A DNA stretch of 64,000 nt, taken from NCBI RefSeq assembly GCF_000377565.1, contig NZ_KB898365.1:104388-168387 (forward strand), given 5' to 3'. This DNA is from Rhizobium sp. 2MFCol3.1. GTDB taxonomy: Bacteria > Pseudomonadota > Alphaproteobacteria > Rhizobiales > Rhizobiaceae. Positions 1 through 8,791 of the stretch are shown one piece after another (positions within the stretch are counted from its first letter, which is position 1; each line of letters opens with the position of its first letter). The position numbers and the translations under genes are program-made. The notes under the pieces are model-generated. The model saw nothing but the letters and a program-made list of their open reading frames with translations, ran no database searches and was not told the DNA's origin.

Positions 1-1298
1 AGGGCGTCTTTGGTGGCCAGGTTAGTCAGGCGGTTTCGGAGCTGCAGATTTGCGATTGCTAAGCCGAGGTTCTCTGCAATCAGCTCAATGTACACGCGGG
101 CCGCGATGAGCTTGGTACCCTCGACGCTTTCGAAGTAGAGCATGCCGACGATGTCGCCATGGGCTGCGAGGGGTACGCAGAGGCTACCACCTGGCAGCGC
201 GTCATTCAGATGTTGGCAGAGGACGTCGCCTTCCGAGCTGTCGCTCATATGTGGTCGTCCGCGCCGTAGACCCCAGCATTCAAAAGTCTGAAACTCTTGC
301 GACGAGCGTACCGGATCGTTCCAGGTGCCCGCTGCGGTCAAGGCCGTTCTTCCGTCGTTCATGATGTAGAGCCGGCCGCTGAGTCCAGGAAATATCTGCA
401 CGGCAAACAGAGGGACGACATCGGCTAGCTCAGCTTCGTCGCGGCAGGCCTGCAACCGATGCATCAGTTGAAGGATGAGGTCCTTCGTCTGCTGGTCCAT
501 CCTGCGTTCGGCGTCGAGGCGATCCCTTTCGATGCCATTGTCGCGGAATACCTGGATTGCGGCATTCATGTCGCCGATCTCGTCGGTACGGCCATCGGGC
601 AACACCTGCACATCGTAGTCCTGCTTGGCAAGCCTGCGCACGATGCCGCTCATTTCGAGGAGGGGACGTGCTACCCGTCGCTTGAGCACGAAATAGAGGA
701 CACTGAGGAATAGCAGCGCGGTAGCAAGGAGAAGGGACTTGGCAACCGCGCCCCAGAGGTCGGCCTTCGCCTTCGCACTGGCAAGTTCCTGCTCAGTTCT
801 CGTGGCTACAAGGTCTGTGAAGTGGGCAACGCTGGCCAGCAGGCCAGACTGAGCCTCTTCGTGCTCAGCGGAGAACACCGCCGCACGGGCCTTTTCCTGC
901 TCGCCGTTCGCGAAATCCTTAACGGCTCGCTCTTCGATTTCATCCAGGAGTTCGGCATCGTTCACGATGATCGACAACGCTGCCGCTTCCTGCACACTAA
1001 GTCGTGATTGATCCAGGGCCCTAAGAGATTTTCCCCGCGCTCGTTCATTGGCATCGGCTTCTTCAAACGCCTTGAGATACCGACTATCCCCCTTCTGTAT
1101 GTAAAGTCTCGCGTCCTCTGTCGTCCGCTCCGCAGCGCGTGATAAAGCCTCAACTTGCTCGTCGAGCCTCCATGCTCTCTCGGTGGCCAAGCGCTCCTCG
1201 TCGATGCTCTTAGCTGAAATGATGAATGCGCCGCCGGAGAGAATCGTCATTCCGACGGTTATCGCATATGCCCAATTCGTGATCGTGCTTATTCGCAT
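1..1298 (-). CDS. Diguanylate cyclase-type sensor (HAMP-GAF-[GGDEF]), 3' end cut by window edge
   Basis: The minus strand is open from ATG at 1298 to the window edge, 432 codons. The order is a short N-terminal membrane segment (about residues 8-28), a roughly 160-residue helical extracytoplasmic region of CHASE3 style, a second membrane segment (SLLLATALLFLSVLYFVLK), a HAMP linker with the typical RRVARPLLEM and DEIGDMN signatures, then a GAF-like domain. The last visible residues, LRNRLTNLATKDAL, are the usual entry into a GGDEF domain, so the missing part is inferred to make cyclic di-GMP. The GGDEF catalytic motif itself lies outside the window, so a chemoreceptor or kinase output cannot be strictly excluded. 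A GGGAAAG-like ribosome site sits just upstream of the ATG. Confidence 0.8.
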   Translation of the reverse strand, partial: MRISTITNWAYAITVGMTILSGGAFIISAKSIDEERLATERAWRLDEQVEALSRAAERTTEDARLYIQKGDSRYLKAFEEADANERARGKSLRALDQSRLSVQEAAALSIIVNDAELLDEIEERAVKDFANGEQEKARAAVFSAEHEEAQSGLLASVAHFTDLVATRTEQELASAKAKADLWGAVAKSLLLATALLFLSVLYFVLKRRVARPLLEMSGIVRRLAKQDYDVQVLPDGRTDEIGDMNAAIQVFRDNGIERDRLDAERRMDQQTKDLILQLMHRLQACRDEAELADVVPLFAVQIFPGLSGRLYIMNDGRTALTAAGTWNDPVRSSQEFQTFECWGLRRGRPHMSDSSEGDVLCQHLNDALPGGSLCVPLAAHGDIVGMLYFESVEGTKLIAARVYIELIAENLGLAIANLQLRNRLTNLATKDA

Positions 1299-1674
1299 GG
1301 GTCTTTCCCGAGTGCATCTATGAGTTATTCATGGCACTGCTAATGCTACCCATGATAAACCACTTCCTTAAAGTTCGCTTTAAGGGCTCCAAGGATCGGC
1401 TCACTTATTCGGCGTCTTCAACCTACATCATCGGTCGCGTCGGAGCGGCAAGTGGACTTTGGTGATGGCTTCGCAGGCGTGGTCGCTGGCTCCAAGCAGA
1501 AGCGCTGGGTCATACGATTTTATCTAAAGTCACCGGTTATGACTCCGAATTCGCAATGGTGTGTCATCATTTGCCTCGCCTGAAATCGTACAAAACGAAT
1601 GCGCGGCTTTCCGAAGCCGCTTTCTCTCCTAGTTATTGTCGCACAGGACAGATATGCGTCGTTGGGAGGATTAA
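1299..1674. other. Intergenic gap with a UUCG-loop hairpin at 1366-1385
   Basis: No gene is visible here between the divergent cyclase (minus) and the DUF982 gene (plus). The only structure is a perfect 8-bp stem, CCTTAAAG / CTTTAAGG, closing a TTCG tetraloop at 1366-1385. It has no T-run, so it is not a clear terminator and could be an operator or mRNA-stability hairpin. Confidence 0.5.
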
Positions 1675-1917
1675 ATGCCGAATAATGTATGGAAGGCACC
1701 GGTGGACGTCAGTTTTCCGCATCAGGACAGGCAGGTTGTTAGCGGTCCATTCGAGGCTATGACGTGCCTGACGAACCGGTGGCCAAACATGAGTGGTCTG
1801 AAGTTCCTTCGGGCGCGCATGGCATGCAAGGCGGCACTGGACGGTCGGGTAAGTGCCGATGACGCTCGGGTGGTGTTTGTCGAGGCCGTTAGTGAGGCAG
1901 GCGGCAACGCTCACTGA
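1675..1917 (+). CDS. DUF982 family small protein
   Basis: This 80-residue protein matches the rhizobial DUF982 pattern: an N-terminal WKAPVDV strand, a central VSGPFEAMTCLTNRWP motif, then a helix with ARMACKAAL and a C-terminal ARVVFVEAVSEAG helix. DUF982 proteins are abundant small proteins of unknown function in Rhizobiales and are often on plasmids and accessory regions. The start at 1675 is backed by a GGAGG ribosome site six bases upstream. It appears to be a single-gene unit. The function is unknown. Confidence 0.8.
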   Translation: MPNNVWKAPVDVSFPHQDRQVVSGPFEAMTCLTNRWPNMSGLKFLRARMACKAALDGRVSADDARVVFVEAVSEAGGNAH

Positions 1918-2073
1918 TTGGCGAGGCGACAACAGGGGATCATTGTCGGCCTGAGTTGGTCTTTTGGTGGCTCGCCTCTTTCCTGGAGAACGCGGCGTCA
2001 TACTTCCAATGGTTTGAAGGGTCGTATCCAAGTTTCGTCCGAGCGCGTGCGGACGTGTTTCGACGGTGCTGAC

Positions 2074-2358
2074 ATGTCTGAGAGTTTGAAGCCTTTTAGT
2101 TTGACCCCTAGTCAGGTCACTGAAGTTCTCATCAGATTTGCTGGATTGCTTGAAGGCTTCGCTGCGGAGCTACCGGGTGCTAACGATTCCTTGGCCAAGC
2201 TGGTGCGTGACGCTGCAGCGTCAATCAGGGATTTGGCTTTCGATGTGGGTGAGGGCGACCAAGATGTGGCAGCCGAAATCGTTGCCTCGACGGCTCGTTT
2301 GGTTGGCGCTATACGCAAGCTAGCTGACGACGAGTCTCCGCGCGCCACGATTCATTGA
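2074..2358 (+). CDS. Small hypothetical helical protein
   Basis: This 94-residue protein was not recognised. The ATG at 2074 is preferred over in-frame upstream starts because the sequence before it reads as non-protein-like. The product is mostly amphipathic helix, acidic, with no Cys and no membrane segment. It follows the DUF982 gene on the same strand with a 156-base gap. Confidence 0.45.
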   Translation: MSESLKPFSLTPSQVTEVLIRFAGLLEGFAAELPGANDSLAKLVRDAAASIRDLAFDVGEGDQDVAAEIVASTARLVGAIRKLADDESPRATIH

Positions 2359-2540
2359 AACCAATCGAGGTCGACTCTCAATAAGACCAACAACTAAGCT
2401 CGACTTCTCTGTCCCATGAAGTCGAGGTTGCTGGCGTGGGCACCATTGCGATCATTCTTCAGTTTCGGCCAAGCTACCGGTCATACCTTGAACCGCCGGT
2501 TTCCAGCGGAGACGGGTGGTAAAGAATAGTGCCGTAGCAT

Positions 2541-2600
2541 GAGAATGCGCTTCTGAAGCATGGTCAGATTTCCATTCGATACACGGGACATAGGCAGACG
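2541..2600. repeat. Diverged repeat, copy A
   Basis: Sixty bases here match 4771-4830 at about 49 of 60 positions. On the minus strand both copies stay open in one frame and share PM.RVS.GNL.MLQKRI, so this looks like a relic of a duplicated coding segment rather than a regulatory repeat. The rest of 2359-2788 shows no convincing gene. Confidence 0.55.
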
Positions 2601-2788
2601 GCGCTGTCGCGAGGGACGAAGTCAGCGCCTCGTTGGTATCGATATAAACGTAAGCTTTCGGATGCCCGACTTCTCATCAAGTGCAGAACGTCATCCGGGC
2701 GAAATCGGCCAGCGGAATCTTCGCTTTACAAGCTGGACAGCAGTTCTCCCCCAGGTCAATACTGTTCTGAACCACTGGAGCTTCCTAT

Positions 2789-2992
2789 ATGGCCAAGCAT
2801 CTTAATGCCGCTGCGGTGCAGTCTTTGCTAGAGCTTGAGGCTCCGGTTAAAGCGGCCCTTACTAAGATATTCGAAAAAGCGGAACGTGATCCAGCATTAA
2901 TCGATCTCTGGACGCAGGAGATAATTGCGAACTCCTACGAGCTAGAAGGGGCTGCCGGCGCATCGCCCCCCCCGATCAATAGCTCGCACTGA
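2789..2992 (+). CDS. Small hypothetical protein
   Basis: This 67-residue protein has an N-terminal acidic helical region (LLELEAPVKAALTKIFEKAERD) and a low-complexity Pro/Ser tail. A GGAG ribosome site lies upstream of the ATG at 2789. The family was not recognised and no membrane segment or catalytic motif is visible. Confidence 0.5.
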   Translation: MAKHLNAAAVQSLLELEAPVKAALTKIFEKAERDPALIDLWTQEIIANSYELEGAAGASPPPINSSH

Positions 2993-3175
2993 GGACTTGA
3001 ACGCTACATCTCTCTAATTTTCGTTGCTGATCGCACCGATACTGTTCGAGGAGAAGGCTGCTAAGCTTTAGCGATACTTTCTTTTCGGGCATGTAGAGAT
3101 TTGTGGTACCTGCCCACAACGACGCAATCTCGGGTGACGTCACACGGGAAGGGTGCGGGAGACCTATTAGTGCGA

Positions 3176-3778
3176 TCACTTGCCCCGCGCCGCCATTTTC
3201 TCCTCCCACTGACGGTACTGATCGGCAATCATCTTGCGGCGCTTCTCTTTCGCGCTTTGAAGCTCCGCTTGAACATGTCTTTCTCGCTTCTGACCCTTGG
3301 CTGTCGAGTGGAAATGCCACTCGACATTTCCGGGAGTAAATCCAAGCTCCGCTATTTTTGGGGCGAGAAAACGCCGTCCGGGCATGGTAGGGGTCACGTG
3401 CTCGAGGTCCTCGAAGAAATTATTGAAGCCAACTTGCCAACGCTCGCAAACGAATAGGCCAGACGCCAGCATGTCGAAATACTGGTCTTTGAGAAATTGC
3501 GTTTTGGTCATGCTCGAAATGTAATTTCCGGGGGGCGGCGCATCAAGAGTCAGACGCATTTTTTCGCGGCATGTTCCATCGATCGAGGCAATGGCTTTGG
3601 TTCGAAATCGATACAGCAGAAAGGAGGCTGCGGGCACGGGACCGCTCCTGAAGCCCGGGCTGCTTGCGAGTTTCGACAACACAGTAGCCGGGAGAATCTG
3701 GTTGTCACTTGCGTACTCTAGCAGCACGCTTGGATAAACCTCAGGACCTCGAACATGACAAACGAACTTGATCTCCAC
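3176..3778 (-). CDS. Hypothetical protein with basic C-terminal helix
   Basis: This 200-residue protein was not recognised. The C-terminal half is the most protein-like part: a Phe/Trp-rich core (residues about 95-160) with PGNVEWHFHS, followed by a Lys/Arg/Glu-rich helix. The PGNV...H pattern vaguely recalls HNH-type nucleases, but the Cys/His set needed for that call is absent. The first ATG overlaps the divergent gene at 3755 by 24 bases, so a later start, for example the Met at 3511, is possible. Confidence 0.5.
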   Translation of the reverse strand: MEIKFVCHVRGPEVYPSVLLEYASDNQILPATVLSKLASSPGFRSGPVPAASFLLYRFRTKAIASIDGTCREKMRLTLDAPPPGNYISSMTKTQFLKDQYFDMLASGLFVCERWQVGFNNFFEDLEHVTPTMPGRRFLAPKIAELGFTPGNVEWHFHSTAKGQKRERHVQAELQSAKEKRRKMIADQYRQWEEKMAARGK

Positions 3779-4393
3779 CCGTATCGCTTCCTACTCCTTG
3801 ATGATGCCTTTGAGGCGAGCTTGTCGACAGACGAGGTGGCTGACTTCGGCTCGATGTCGGAGGTCGAATTCCGGTGCCGGATCGAGTTGATAGGAATAAT
3901 GAAGTCGATGTGGTGCCGCTGGCGCTCGGCTGGCGCAGAGGTTTTTGACTTCGCGCCCGAAATGAGTGTGATCACCGGATCGCAGGTTGTTGACATAGAG
4001 GGTGAAACCGCACGATGGTTGGAGGGTACAATCTATGTCAATTTCGGGAAAGCAGCGGGCCTGAATGTTGACGGAAGTGACGTCTGGATAGACGGCGCTT
4101 ACTTGGAGCCAGGGGATGCAGCGGGTGCGATCAACGTGGTCTTTGTTTGCGATGCGCCTCGTCCACCCAGCCAGACCTTGCGTACGGCCATGATAGCACA
4201 GAGCCGAATAATCAGCGCCGTGCTTGACACCTCTGACGCTAAGCTTTCCGAACTTACCGGCGATGCGGAAATACTCGACAGAGCACCGATCGCTTCTCTT
4301 GCGGCAAGTGTCATGTATGGACTGTCGGAGATGCAGTGTCTCTCACCCGCTGATGTGCTGCCGTCTCGGACAGCCCGCAGTTTCCTTCACTAA
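3755..4393 (+). CDS. Hypothetical acidic protein
   Basis: This 212-residue soluble protein was not recognised. It is acidic, rich in Asp and Ala, with a Trp/Cys cluster near residue 52 (MWCRWRSAGAEVFD) and no signal peptide or membrane segment. An AGGA ribosome site precedes the ATG. It is transcribed divergently from the gene ending at 3176, with overlapping 5' ends. Confidence 0.5.
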   Translation: MTNELDLHPYRFLLLDDAFEASLSTDEVADFGSMSEVEFRCRIELIGIMKSMWCRWRSAGAEVFDFAPEMSVITGSQVVDIEGETARWLEGTIYVNFGKAAGLNVDGSDVWIDGAYLEPGDAAGAINVVFVCDAPRPPSQTLRTAMIAQSRIISAVLDTSDAKLSELTGDAEILDRAPIASLAASVMYGLSEMQCLSPADVLPSRTARSFLH

Positions 4394-4582
4394 ATCCGTC
4401 TAGTGCCACGCGTCGGCGTGAGGTACGAGACGGCCGACTTGTACCGCTGGAACAGGACATTGCAGTGCGTATATCTACGCACGCGCAGCTTGGGACAAAC
4501 AACTTTGCGGCATTAGCAGTTGCCACAAGATGCCGATAAGGGCTGATGTTATCCCCTGAGGGTTAGCTCAGGAACGTTACGT

Positions 4583-4882
4583 ATGGTGGATGTGGTTGAC
4601 GGATTGAAGGCGAAACTCTCCGAGATCAACTCCAAGATTGAAGAGCTGCAGCGCGAACTCGTCGTTCTCGACGATCAGAAGGTGGCATTCGAAACGGTGA
4701 TCAAGGTCTACTCCTCCAGTTTTGAAATGGCTGCGCCGCCTTCGGAGGTACGCCGCGCCTCGTCCACGATGGGAATTCGCTTCTGGAGCATGTTCAGGTT
4801 TCCGGTCGATACGCGGCACATAGGCGGACAATTCCGTCAGAAGACGAAAGCTAAAGGTCAGCGCCTATTCATATCAATCTGA
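4583..4882 (+). CDS. Coiled-coil small protein, C-terminus probably replaced
   Basis: Residues 1-45 form a heptad-like coiled coil (LKAKLSEINSKIEELQREL) of the kind that opens a family of small rhizobial proteins with an N-terminal coil and a helix-turn-helix-like C-terminus. Here the sequence after about residue 55 changes character and runs through the diverged repeat at 4771-4830. The C-terminal 40 residues are therefore probably not native and the gene may be truncated. The start at 4583 is plausible but has only a weak ribosome site. Confidence 0.45.
   Translation: MVDVVDGLKAKLSEINSKIEELQRELVVLDDQKVAFETVIKVYSSSFEMAAPPSEVRRASSTMGIRFWSMFRFPVDTRHIGGQFRQKTKAKGQRLFISI
4771..4830. repeat. Diverged repeat, copy B
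   Basis: This is the partner of 2541-2600, about 80% identical. It lies inside the 3' part of the coiled-coil ORF. The minus-strand reading CPPMCRVSTGNLNMLQKRI matches the copy A reading at 15 of 20 residues, which suggests an older coding origin on the minus strand. Confidence 0.55.
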
Positions 4883-4995
4883 ACATGGAAGGACCCATAC
4901 CAGGGCTGTTCGGTAATGTCGAGTAGGTGGTCTGGCTACATTGACACACCACCAAAACGATCAGAACATTGGGCGAACATAGAGGCGCTGGATTC

Positions 4996-5556
4996 ATGTC
5001 ATATTCTGAACAACAGTTTGTCGAACAGATAACGAGAAACGAGACAAACCGATGGCTTCTGGACGTTCTTCCCGAGCTAGGGCTGCCTCAAGCAACCCTG
5101 ACCGCAGGCTGTTTGTTTCAAACCGTATGGAATCTTAGAAGCGGGAATAAGCCAGACCAGGCTATCAAGGACTACGACGTGTTCTACTTCGATGCTAGCG
5201 ATCTGTCGTGGGAAGCAGAAGACGCCGTCATTCAGAGAGCACGAGAACTGCTTGGCGATCTCGCGGATAGAGTTGAAATCAGAAATCAGTCCCGCGTTCA
5301 CCTCTGGTATCAACAGAAATTCGGATCGCCTTGTCCGCCGCTGACGCGAGTTGAAGACGGGATTGACCGCTACCTGATCGCCTGCACGCAATTGGGTATC
5401 GGCATCGGGAGTGGCGAGGTCTATGCGCCCGATGGATTTGACGACATGCGAAATGGCATTCTGCGCATCAATCCAAACAACCCTCTGACAAACCTATTTC
5501 TCAAGAAATGCCAGGACTACCAGACGCGATGGCCCTGGCTGTCAGTGGCTCTGTGA
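4996..5556 (+). CDS. Nucleotidyltransferase family protein (DUF925 / NTP_transf_6-like)
   Basis: This 186-residue protein carries the hallmark run AGCLFQTVWN...IKDYDVFYFD, followed by DLSWEAEDAVI and a C-terminal ...PNNPLTNLFLKKC.DY. These define the NTP_transf_6 (DUF925) family of predicted minimal nucleotidyltransferases, where the DYDVFYFD Asp residues would bind metal. Substrate and role are unknown; the family is common as single genes in proteobacteria. The ATG at 4996 is preferred over an in-frame TTG at 4969 because family members begin close to this point. Confidence 0.75.
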   Translation: MSYSEQQFVEQITRNETNRWLLDVLPELGLPQATLTAGCLFQTVWNLRSGNKPDQAIKDYDVFYFDASDLSWEAEDAVIQRARELLGDLADRVEIRNQSRVHLWYQQKFGSPCPPLTRVEDGIDRYLIACTQLGIGIGSGEVYAPDGFDDMRNGILRINPNNPLTNLFLKKCQDYQTRWPWLSVAL

Positions 5557-5779
5557 TCCTGGTTTTTGGCAGATGTCGAGCTTTGTGGCACTTGCCCCAA
5601 AGCCGCAGATTTGCGCCATCATGAAGCGCATACGAGTTGCATCGTCATGCTTGAAATTGTGCCGCTCGCCTTTTTTCAAATTTCGGCGGTTTGAAGAGAG
5701 AGAAGGGGTAAACGTGCGCGCTTGCTCAAATCTCTGTCACGACCCCGTCCCCCCGCGGTGGATTGCGCGACACTCTACG

Positions 5780-6517
5780 TTACACTGAGCCAGCAGCCGC
5801 GGCGGCCTTTGCTTCTCTCATTCTAAGCCGCTCTGTCTTCCCTACTGCGTATTCGACCAGGACCGGATAGCCTGACTTTTTCGGCGGCGACCACACGACG
5901 CCAACGGGCATCCAGGTCAACATGCTTTTAGGTATCTCGTCGTAGTTGATTTCCATCTCGGTGCTCGTTTCGAACACTAACTTTGCCTGTGCGCCGGTAT
6001 CGCCGGAGTTGAATTCCAACCAGAAATCGTCACCAAGTTTATAGCCGTCCAACGGAAAAATCCGATACCGATATTTGTTGAGAACTGTTGGCTTATCGAG
6101 GAATACGGTGCGCACGAGGTAGGGCTCAAAAGCAAACGCGTCGCCATTCTCATGCCACCTGCCGATAATCTCCCTCCGGACGACATCGGCAGCACGATTT
6201 CGTCTCAGCGCCCGACGAATGTAGAAACCATACTCTTCTACCAGTGCTGCCATCGGATGATCTTTGTCAGCGAGGCAGCCGTTTATTTTCAGAACCAGAC
6301 CCTTGGCAGTCTCTAACGAGATGACGACGTCGTCGCCTGGAAGCAAGAGATGGCCTGAATAGCAGACAGGGGAAGGCGTGTCGTTCGCTCGCGCTTGGTC
6401 AAACTCGGTTAGAAAATCAGCCAGTTCAATGCGGTCCACGTAAAGCTCCGTCGTCAGTACTATGAAAGGGTCTCCTGGATTTTTGTGGGCGGCAAGGGTC
6501 AGAAAATTGCCGGCCAT
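5780..6517 (-). CDS. Hypothetical protein, original partner of the DNA methyltransferase
   Basis: The 245-residue protein from ATG 6517 was not recognised. It looks soluble and folded (LLLPGDDVVISLETAKGLVLKINGC; VRTVFLDKPTVLNKYRYRIFPLDG), with an Ala-rich tail. The reading frame continues upstream to 6646, but residues before the ATG come from the end of the IS701-family element and are not native. Removing both insertion sequences (6538-7951 and 7956-8791) and the extra CTAG copies puts this start about 16 bases after the methyltransferase stop, so the two were probably co-transcribed. A restriction-enzyme role is only a guess; no PD-(D/E)XK or HNH motif is obvious. Confidence 0.6.
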   Translation of the reverse strand: MAGNFLTLAAHKNPGDPFIVLTTELYVDRIELADFLTEFDQARANDTPSPVCYSGHLLLPGDDVVISLETAKGLVLKINGCLADKDHPMAALVEEYGFYIRRALRRNRAADVVRREIIGRWHENGDAFAFEPYLVRTVFLDKPTVLNKYRYRIFPLDGYKLGDDFWLEFNSGDTGAQAKLVFETSTEMEINYDEIPKSMLTWMPVGVVWSPPKKSGYPVLVEYAVGKTERLRMREAKAAAAAGSV

Positions 6518-6537
6518 GGCTTTATCGTGCACGCTAG

Positions 6538-7951
6538 CATTACAGTTGCATAATTCTCTGTAGTCTGAATCTATAGGTCTCCATGATTCGGAGGTCATGG
6601 ATGGCAAGTGCATCAATCGAAACGACGCTTGAGCTATGGGCATCATCGTTGCGTGACGTTAAGGCCCGTATGCGCGGTCTGTTTACGCAGGAGCGTGTCG
6701 CATCATCTGCGAACCTTTTCCTAGACGGCTTGCTCGGTGACGAGCGGCGTAAGACGGGTTGGATGCGTGCTGAGGCGGCCGGTGATCCCGGCCCGTGGCG
6801 GCAACAAGCCATTCTCGGGCGCGGGCGCTGGGACGCCGACGCACTTCGCGACATCGTGCGCGAGTATGTCGTGGAAAACCTCGCCACGGATGATGCAGTC
6901 CTAGTCATTGACGAAACAGGCTTTCTCAAGCAGGGCAAGACGTCTTGCGGTGTTGCACGTCAATATACAGGATCGGCTGGCAAGATAACGAACTGCCAGA
7001 TCGGTGTGTTCGCCACCTATGTGTCCGTTCGCGGTCATGCCTTTATCGATCGAGCCCTCTACTTGCCCAAGAGCTGGGCCGCGGATCCGGTAAGGCTTTC
7101 GGCAACCCATGTTCCTCAGGGTACAGCCTTTGCTACCAAGCCAGGCCTGGCTGTCGATATGATACGGCGAGCATTGGCAGCCGATGTGCCGTTTTCATGG
7201 GTGGCCGCAGATGCGGTTTATGGCGTTGGGGACGTTGAGAGAACACTGCGCCGAGCCTGCAAAGGGTACGTTCTTGGAGTCAAATCGGACCACCATTTCG
7301 GCTCTTGGTCCGGAAAGCCTCCGGTCGCCGGCACAGCGCAGGAGATCGCCCGTGATCTCGATCCAAGCGCATGGCAACGTCTTTCCGCTGGTGAGGGCAC
7401 CAAAGGCGCACGGCTTCATGACTGGGCCTACTGCGAACTCGCCGATCTCGATGCCGACGAATATAACGAGACGAAGTCAGGGCTTTGGACCCGGGGCCTA
7501 CTGATCCGGCGCAATATCAGCGATGGTGAGCTCGCATTCTTCACAACATGGTGCCCTGCCGGGACGGACATCCAGACGCTCGTTTCCGTTGAAGGCCATC
7601 GCTGGGCGATCGAGGACAGCTTCGAGACCGCCAAGAACGAGCTAGGACTCGATCACAATGAAACCCGCTCATGGCATGGCTGGCATCGCCACGTCTCCCT
7701 CGTCATGCTGGCCTTTGCCATGATGGCGGTGATCCGGTATCGCGCTAATGACGCGACGCCCCCAAAAAGACCGCGGATGCCGACCATCAGGATTTGATCC
7801 GCTGGTCTATCCAGGAAGTCCGGCGCATCGCCAACAGACTCGCTCAGCGTCGCATAAACCCCGCCTATGTCATCGCATGGTCATGCTGGCGGCGCGCCCA
7901 TCAGGCGACCGCTCGGCGAGCTCATCTCAAAACTAAAATGCAACTGTAATG
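6538..7951 (+). mobile_element. IS701-family insertion sequence
   Basis: This 1,414-bp element has 14-bp perfect terminal inverted repeats (CATTACAGTTGCAT at 6538-6551; complement at 7938-7951) and CTAG flanks at 6534-6537 and 7952-7955. That fits the YTAR target duplication known for IS701-family elements. It carries one transposase gene. It sits directly against the IS5-family element and shares its CTAG. Confidence 0.85.
6601..7797 (+). CDS. IS701-family transposase, frame break near the 3' end
   Basis: The start at 6601 is placed by a GGAGG ribosome site. The protein is an IS701-type DDE transposase: the first Asp lies in AVLVIDETGFLKQGKTS, the second in WVAADAVYGVGD, and the Glu region in SVEGHRWAIEDSFETAKNELGLD. 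After about residue 386 the zero frame ends with a foreign-looking tail. The -1 frame from the CCCCCAAAAA tract at 7759-7768 continues with a natural-looking C-terminus (LIRWSIQEVRRIANRLAQRR) and stops at 7947-7949, inside the right inverted repeat. This is either a one-base change in the homopolymer or frameshifting on C CCA AAA. Confidence 0.85.
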   Translation: MASASIETTLELWASSLRDVKARMRGLFTQERVASSANLFLDGLLGDERRKTGWMRAEAAGDPGPWRQQAILGRGRWDADALRDIVREYVVENLATDDAVLVIDETGFLKQGKTSCGVARQYTGSAGKITNCQIGVFATYVSVRGHAFIDRALYLPKSWAADPVRLSATHVPQGTAFATKPGLAVDMIRRALAADVPFSWVAADAVYGVGDVERTLRRACKGYVLGVKSDHHFGSWSGKPPVAGTAQEIARDLDPSAWQRLSAGEGTKGARLHDWAYCELADLDADEYNETKSGLWTRGLLIRRNISDGELAFFTTWCPAGTDIQTLVSVEGHRWAIEDSFETAKNELGLDHNETRSWHGWHRHVSLVMLAFAMMAVIRYRANDATPPKRPRMPTIRI

Positions 7952-8443
7952 CTAGGACGTGGACTCGCAAACTGAATTGATCCAAATTCGTGTCGCAACG
8001 AGTTTCAGTGCAGCAAGGTAATTGTCAGGGCGGCGGTCGTAGCGCGTGGCCAGGCCCCGCATGTGTTTGATACGATTGAAGAACCTCTCCACTTGGTTTC
8101 GCTGCCTATAGACCCAGCGACTGAAGCTGAAAGTCTGCTTCCGATTTATCTTTGTTGGGATGTTAGCCCAAGCCTTGCGGCCTTTCACAAACGCTCGGAT
8201 CGCGTCGGTGTCATACGCTTTATCTGCAAGTAGCGTCGTGCCTGGTTCGATGTCAGAAATCAGCCTCTCAGCGACCGGAGCATCCGCTGCCTGGCCCGCT
8301 GTCAGCTCCATTCGTAACGGTCGGCCATCCGCATCGACCATGGCATGGATTTTGGTCGTCAGGCCGCCGCGCGAACGTCCCATGCAAGGATCGGTAGAGC
8401 CCCCTTTTTTGCGTTGGCACCATGCTGGTGAACGCGCACACAC
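7952..8443 (-). CDS. IS5-family transposase OrfB (frameshift product)
   Basis: This second frame holds the catalytic half: CMGRSRGGLTTKIHA, then LLADKAYDTD (second Asp) and RNQVERFFNRIKHMRGLATR (Glu region). It is expected to be made only as an OrfAB fusion by -1 frameshifting. The stop codon TAG is part of the CTAG flank at 7952-7955, the site used by the neighbouring IS701-family insertion. Confidence 0.8.
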   Translation of the reverse strand: MCARSPAWCQRKKGGSTDPCMGRSRGGLTTKIHAMVDADGRPLRMELTAGQAADAPVAERLISDIEPGTTLLADKAYDTDAIRAFVKGRKAWANIPTKINRKQTFSFSRWVYRQRNQVERFFNRIKHMRGLATRYDRRPDNYLAALKLVATRIWINSVCESTS

Positions 8444-8791
8444 GACGCGATCATAACTATATCGCCGTCGTAACGCCTTGATACCGCTTCAAGAAGTCGG
8501 TCCCAAACGCCGGCTTTACGCCAGCGCGAGAACCGATTGTAAAGTGTAGTACGAGGGCCGTAGCGCTCAGGGATATCCCGCCAAGAGCAGCCAGTTCTGA
8601 AACGCCACAAAATGCCATTGATCACCCGGCGGTCATCAACACGTTCGACACCACGGCTCTTATTCGGCAAAAGTGGTGCGATGATCGCCCACTCTTCATC
8701 GCTAAGTTCATGACGGCGCATATCAATCTCCTTTCAAGGGACATTGAATCATCATCCTGACTAAAGCGAAACCCTTTTATGGGGACGCGGC
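7956..8791 (-). mobile_element. IS5-family (IS427-like) insertion sequence
   Basis: The two overlapping transposase frames are bounded by CTAG on both sides (7952-7955 and 8792-8795), giving an element of about 836 bp. The ends are only weakly inverted (CTAGGACG outward against CTAGGCCG), so the exact borders are inferred from the CTAG flanks and the ORF extents. The IS701-family element appears to have inserted into its left CTAG. Confidence 0.7.
8359..8721 (-). CDS. IS5-family transposase OrfA
   Basis: The 120-residue first frame begins MRRHELSDEEWAIIAPLLP, typical of IS427-group OrfA, with a GGAG ribosome site before the ATG at 8721. The helix-turn-helix-like RDIPERYGPRTTLYNRFSRW region is present. 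The native reading shifts to OrfB at the AAAAAAG run (complement of 8404-8410), a standard A AAA AAG slippery site for this group. Confidence 0.85.
   Translation of the reverse strand: MRRHELSDEEWAIIAPLLPNKSRGVERVDDRRVINGILWRFRTGCSWRDIPERYGPRTTLYNRFSRWRKAGVWDRLLEAVSRRYDGDIVMIASCVRVHQHGANAKKGALPILAWDVRAAA

Noticed and set aside
2560..2805. Plus-strand 81-codon ORF
   Set aside because: It runs across the diverged repeat whose conserved reading is on the other strand, and lacks a ribosome site.
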